In this document: positions 62,784-64,000 of the stretch, piece after piece
How the letters are laid out: each line of letters begins with the position of its first letter
Numbering within the stretch: position 1 is the first letter of the stretch
Source: Mycobacterium sp. WUMAC-067
Lineage (GTDB): Bacteria; Actinomycetota; Actinomycetes; Mycobacteriales; Mycobacteriaceae
Length of the DNA: 64,000 nt
Assembly: GCF_020217485.1 (NCBI RefSeq)
Contig: NZ_JAEKMI010000005.1
Location: 1-64,000, forward strand
Direction: 5' to 3'
Position numbers and translations under genes: made by a program
The notes under the pieces: generated by a model
What the model was told of the DNA's origin: nothing
Database searches by the model: none
What the model saw: only the letters and a program-made list of their open reading frames with translations

Positions 62784-63581
62784 GTGACTCGCGCCGAAGC
62801 ATGCCCCCCATTTGAAGAAGTCATGAACTTGGGGCTGGCCGGGCGGTTGGTTCTGGTCACCGGCGGCGTTCGCGGGGTGGGCGCCGGCATCAGCGCGGTT
62901 TTCGCCGCCCAGGGTGCCACCGTCGTCACCTGCGCGCGACGGCCGGTCGAGGGGCTGCCGTATGAGTTCCACTCCTGCGACGTCCGCGATGACGACGCGG
63001 TCAAGGAATTGATCGACACCGTCGCGGAGCGGCACGGCGGCCTCGACGTCGTGGTCAACAACGCCGGGGGATCGCCCTACGTGCTGACCGCGGAGTCCAG
63101 CGCCAAGTTCAACCGCAAGATCATCGAACTCAATCTGATTGGGGCGCTCTCGGTTTCGCAGCACGCCAACGACAAGATGCAAGGCCAGCCGCGCGGCGGG
63201 TCGATCGTCAACATCTGCAGCCTGTCCGGCCGGCGGCCCTCGCCCGGCACCGGCGCCTACGGTGCGGCCAAGGCGGGCCTGGAAAGCCTCACCCAGACCC
63301 TGGCGGTCGAATGGGGGCCGAAGGTCCGGGTGAACGCCTGTGTGGTCGGCATGGTGGAGACCGAGCAGTCGGAACTGTTCTACGGTGACGCCGAATCGAT
63401 CGCCGCGATCTCGAAGAATGTGCCGTTGGGCCGGCTGGCCAAGCCCGATGATGTCGGTTGGGCCGCAGCGTTTTTGGCCTCGGACGCGGCCTCCTACATC
63501 AGCGGGGCCTCGTTGGAGGTGCACGGCGGCGGCGAGCCGCCGCACTACCTGTCCACCACCACCGCGAGCGCGGTCAAGTAG
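62784..63581 (+). CDS. SDR-family oxidoreductase (Rv3549c-like)
   Basis: A 265-residue short-chain dehydrogenase: VLVTGGVRGVGAGI (about 22-35), NNAGG and the catalytic GAYGAAKAG. The GTG start is chosen because it follows a leaderless -10 box; the alternative ATG of MNLGLAGR would shorten it by 13 residues. It belongs to the KstR2-controlled divergent unit with echA20, so it is a likely participant in C/D-ring metabolism, step unknown. Confidence 0.9.
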   Translation: MTRAEACPPFEEVMNLGLAGRLVLVTGGVRGVGAGISAVFAAQGATVVTCARRPVEGLPYEFHSCDVRDDDAVKELIDTVAERHGGLDVVVNNAGGSPYVLTAESSAKFNRKIIELNLIGALSVSQHANDKMQGQPRGGSIVNICSLSGRRPSPGTGAYGAAKAGLESLTQTLAVEWGPKVRVNACVVGMVETEQSELFYGDAESIAAISKNVPLGRLAKPDDVGWAAAFLASDAASYISGASLEVHGGGEPPHYLSTTTASAVK

Positions 63582-63595
63582 AGGAGACAACAACT

Positions 63596-64000
63596 ATGGG
63601 AGTGGTTGACGGCCGCGTCGTCATCGTCACCGGAGCGGGCGGAGGTATCGGTCGCGCGCATGCGCTGGCCTTCGCCGCCGAGGGTGCGCGGGTGGTGGTC
63701 AACGACATCGGGGTGGGCCTCGACGGTTCGCCGGCGGGCGGCGGCAGCGCGGCCCAGGGTGTGGTCGACGAGATCACCGCCGCCGGTGGCGAGGCCGTCG
63801 CCGATGGTTCCAACGTCGCCGACTGGGACCAGGCGGCCGGCCTGATCCGGACCGCGGTCGAAACCTTCGGCGGCCTGGACGTTTTGGTGAACAACGCCGG
63901 CATCGTGCGCGACAGGATGATGGCCAACACCAGCGAGGACGAGTTCGACGCCGTCGTCGCTGTGCACCTCAAGGGCCACTTCGCCACGATGCGGCACGCC
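63596..64000 (+). CDS. SDR-family oxidoreductase, partial (Rv3548c-like)
   Basis: The first 135 codons of a short-chain dehydrogenase that continues past the window end. It has VVIVTGAGGGIGRAHALAF at the N-terminus and VLVNNAGIVRD further on, the pattern of the hydroxyacyl-CoA dehydrogenase/multifunctional-enzyme type SDRs. ATG with GAGGAG upstream, 14 nt after the previous stop, so co-transcribed with the preceding SDR. Confidence 0.88.
   Translation, partial: MGVVDGRVVIVTGAGGGIGRAHALAFAAEGARVVVNDIGVGLDGSPAGGGSAAQGVVDEITAAGGEAVADGSNVADWDQAAGLIRTAVETFGGLDVLVNNAGIVRDRMMANTSEDEFDAVVAVHLKGHFATMRHA

Overview
This window is a very GC-rich stretch of a Mycobacterium chromosome, most likely a slow-growing non-tuberculous species of the M. 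avium-complex type. The evidence is gene content and order: from ftsH to the ipdAB/echA20 cluster it follows, in reverse orientation, the M. tuberculosis segment from about Rv3610c to Rv3548c. Protein lengths and motifs match the known mycobacterial orthologues nearly throughout. Starts are often GTG, neighbouring stop and start codons often overlap (GTGA, ATGA, TGATG), and several genes look leaderless, with a TANNNT -10 box 6-8 nt before the start codon. I see no transposase, prophage, CRISPR array, tRNA or rRNA gene.

Layout. 71-11593 (+): ftsH; the folate operon folE-folP1-folB-folK with a DUF3180-type membrane protein; a coiled-coil/proline-rich membrane protein; a Rossmann-DUF2520 protein with the pantothenate/CoA genes panC-panD-coaX; then lysS. 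11724-14954: the nucleoid protein gene lsr2, a strong terminator and clpC1. 15045-16585: a small inserted operon cbtB-cbtA-histidine phosphatase. 16589-25052: lpqF/mhuD (haem degradation), an alpha/beta hydrolase, mutY/canB, a membrane-anchored protein, disA/radA and lpqE. 25053-29136 (+): carD-ispD-ispF, cysS and an rRNA methyltransferase. 29137-38274: a secreted phosphodiesterase, a pxpA-MBL-arsB2 operon, an LppH-type lipoprotein, a zinc-type ABC transporter (znuABC) with a Fur/Zur-like operator, and a LacI-type regulator.

37603-64000 is dominated by the cholesterol catabolic region. KstR and KstR2, the two steroid repressors, are both encoded here, and their operators can be read directly. 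KstR boxes lie between kstR and fadE34 and between kshB and hsaA. KstR2 boxes lie between fadD3 and fadE30, upstream of kstR2, and between echA20 and the Rv3549c-like SDR. KshB and HsaA/B/C/D open rings A/B. FadD3, FadE30-33, IpdF, IpdC, EchA20, IpdA/B and FadA6 process the remaining C/D-ring propionate (HIP). Within this block sit a TetR/oxidoreductase pair with two matching operators, an arylamine N-acetyltransferase (nat), an aminotransferase (aspB) and a frameshifted nuclease-like gene flanked by 42-bp direct repeats. The last gene (an SDR) runs off the end of the window.

No wholly new system stands out. The most interesting non-textbook signals are: (i) a dispersed palindromic repeat family, two copies of which flank the broken gene at 58.3-59.2 kb; (ii) the cbtBA-degenerate phosphatase operon; (iii) an identical 18-bp promoter/start at lysS and cysS; (iv) a constant spacing between KstR2 operators and leaderless -10 boxes; (v) an AT-richer patch just before lsr2.
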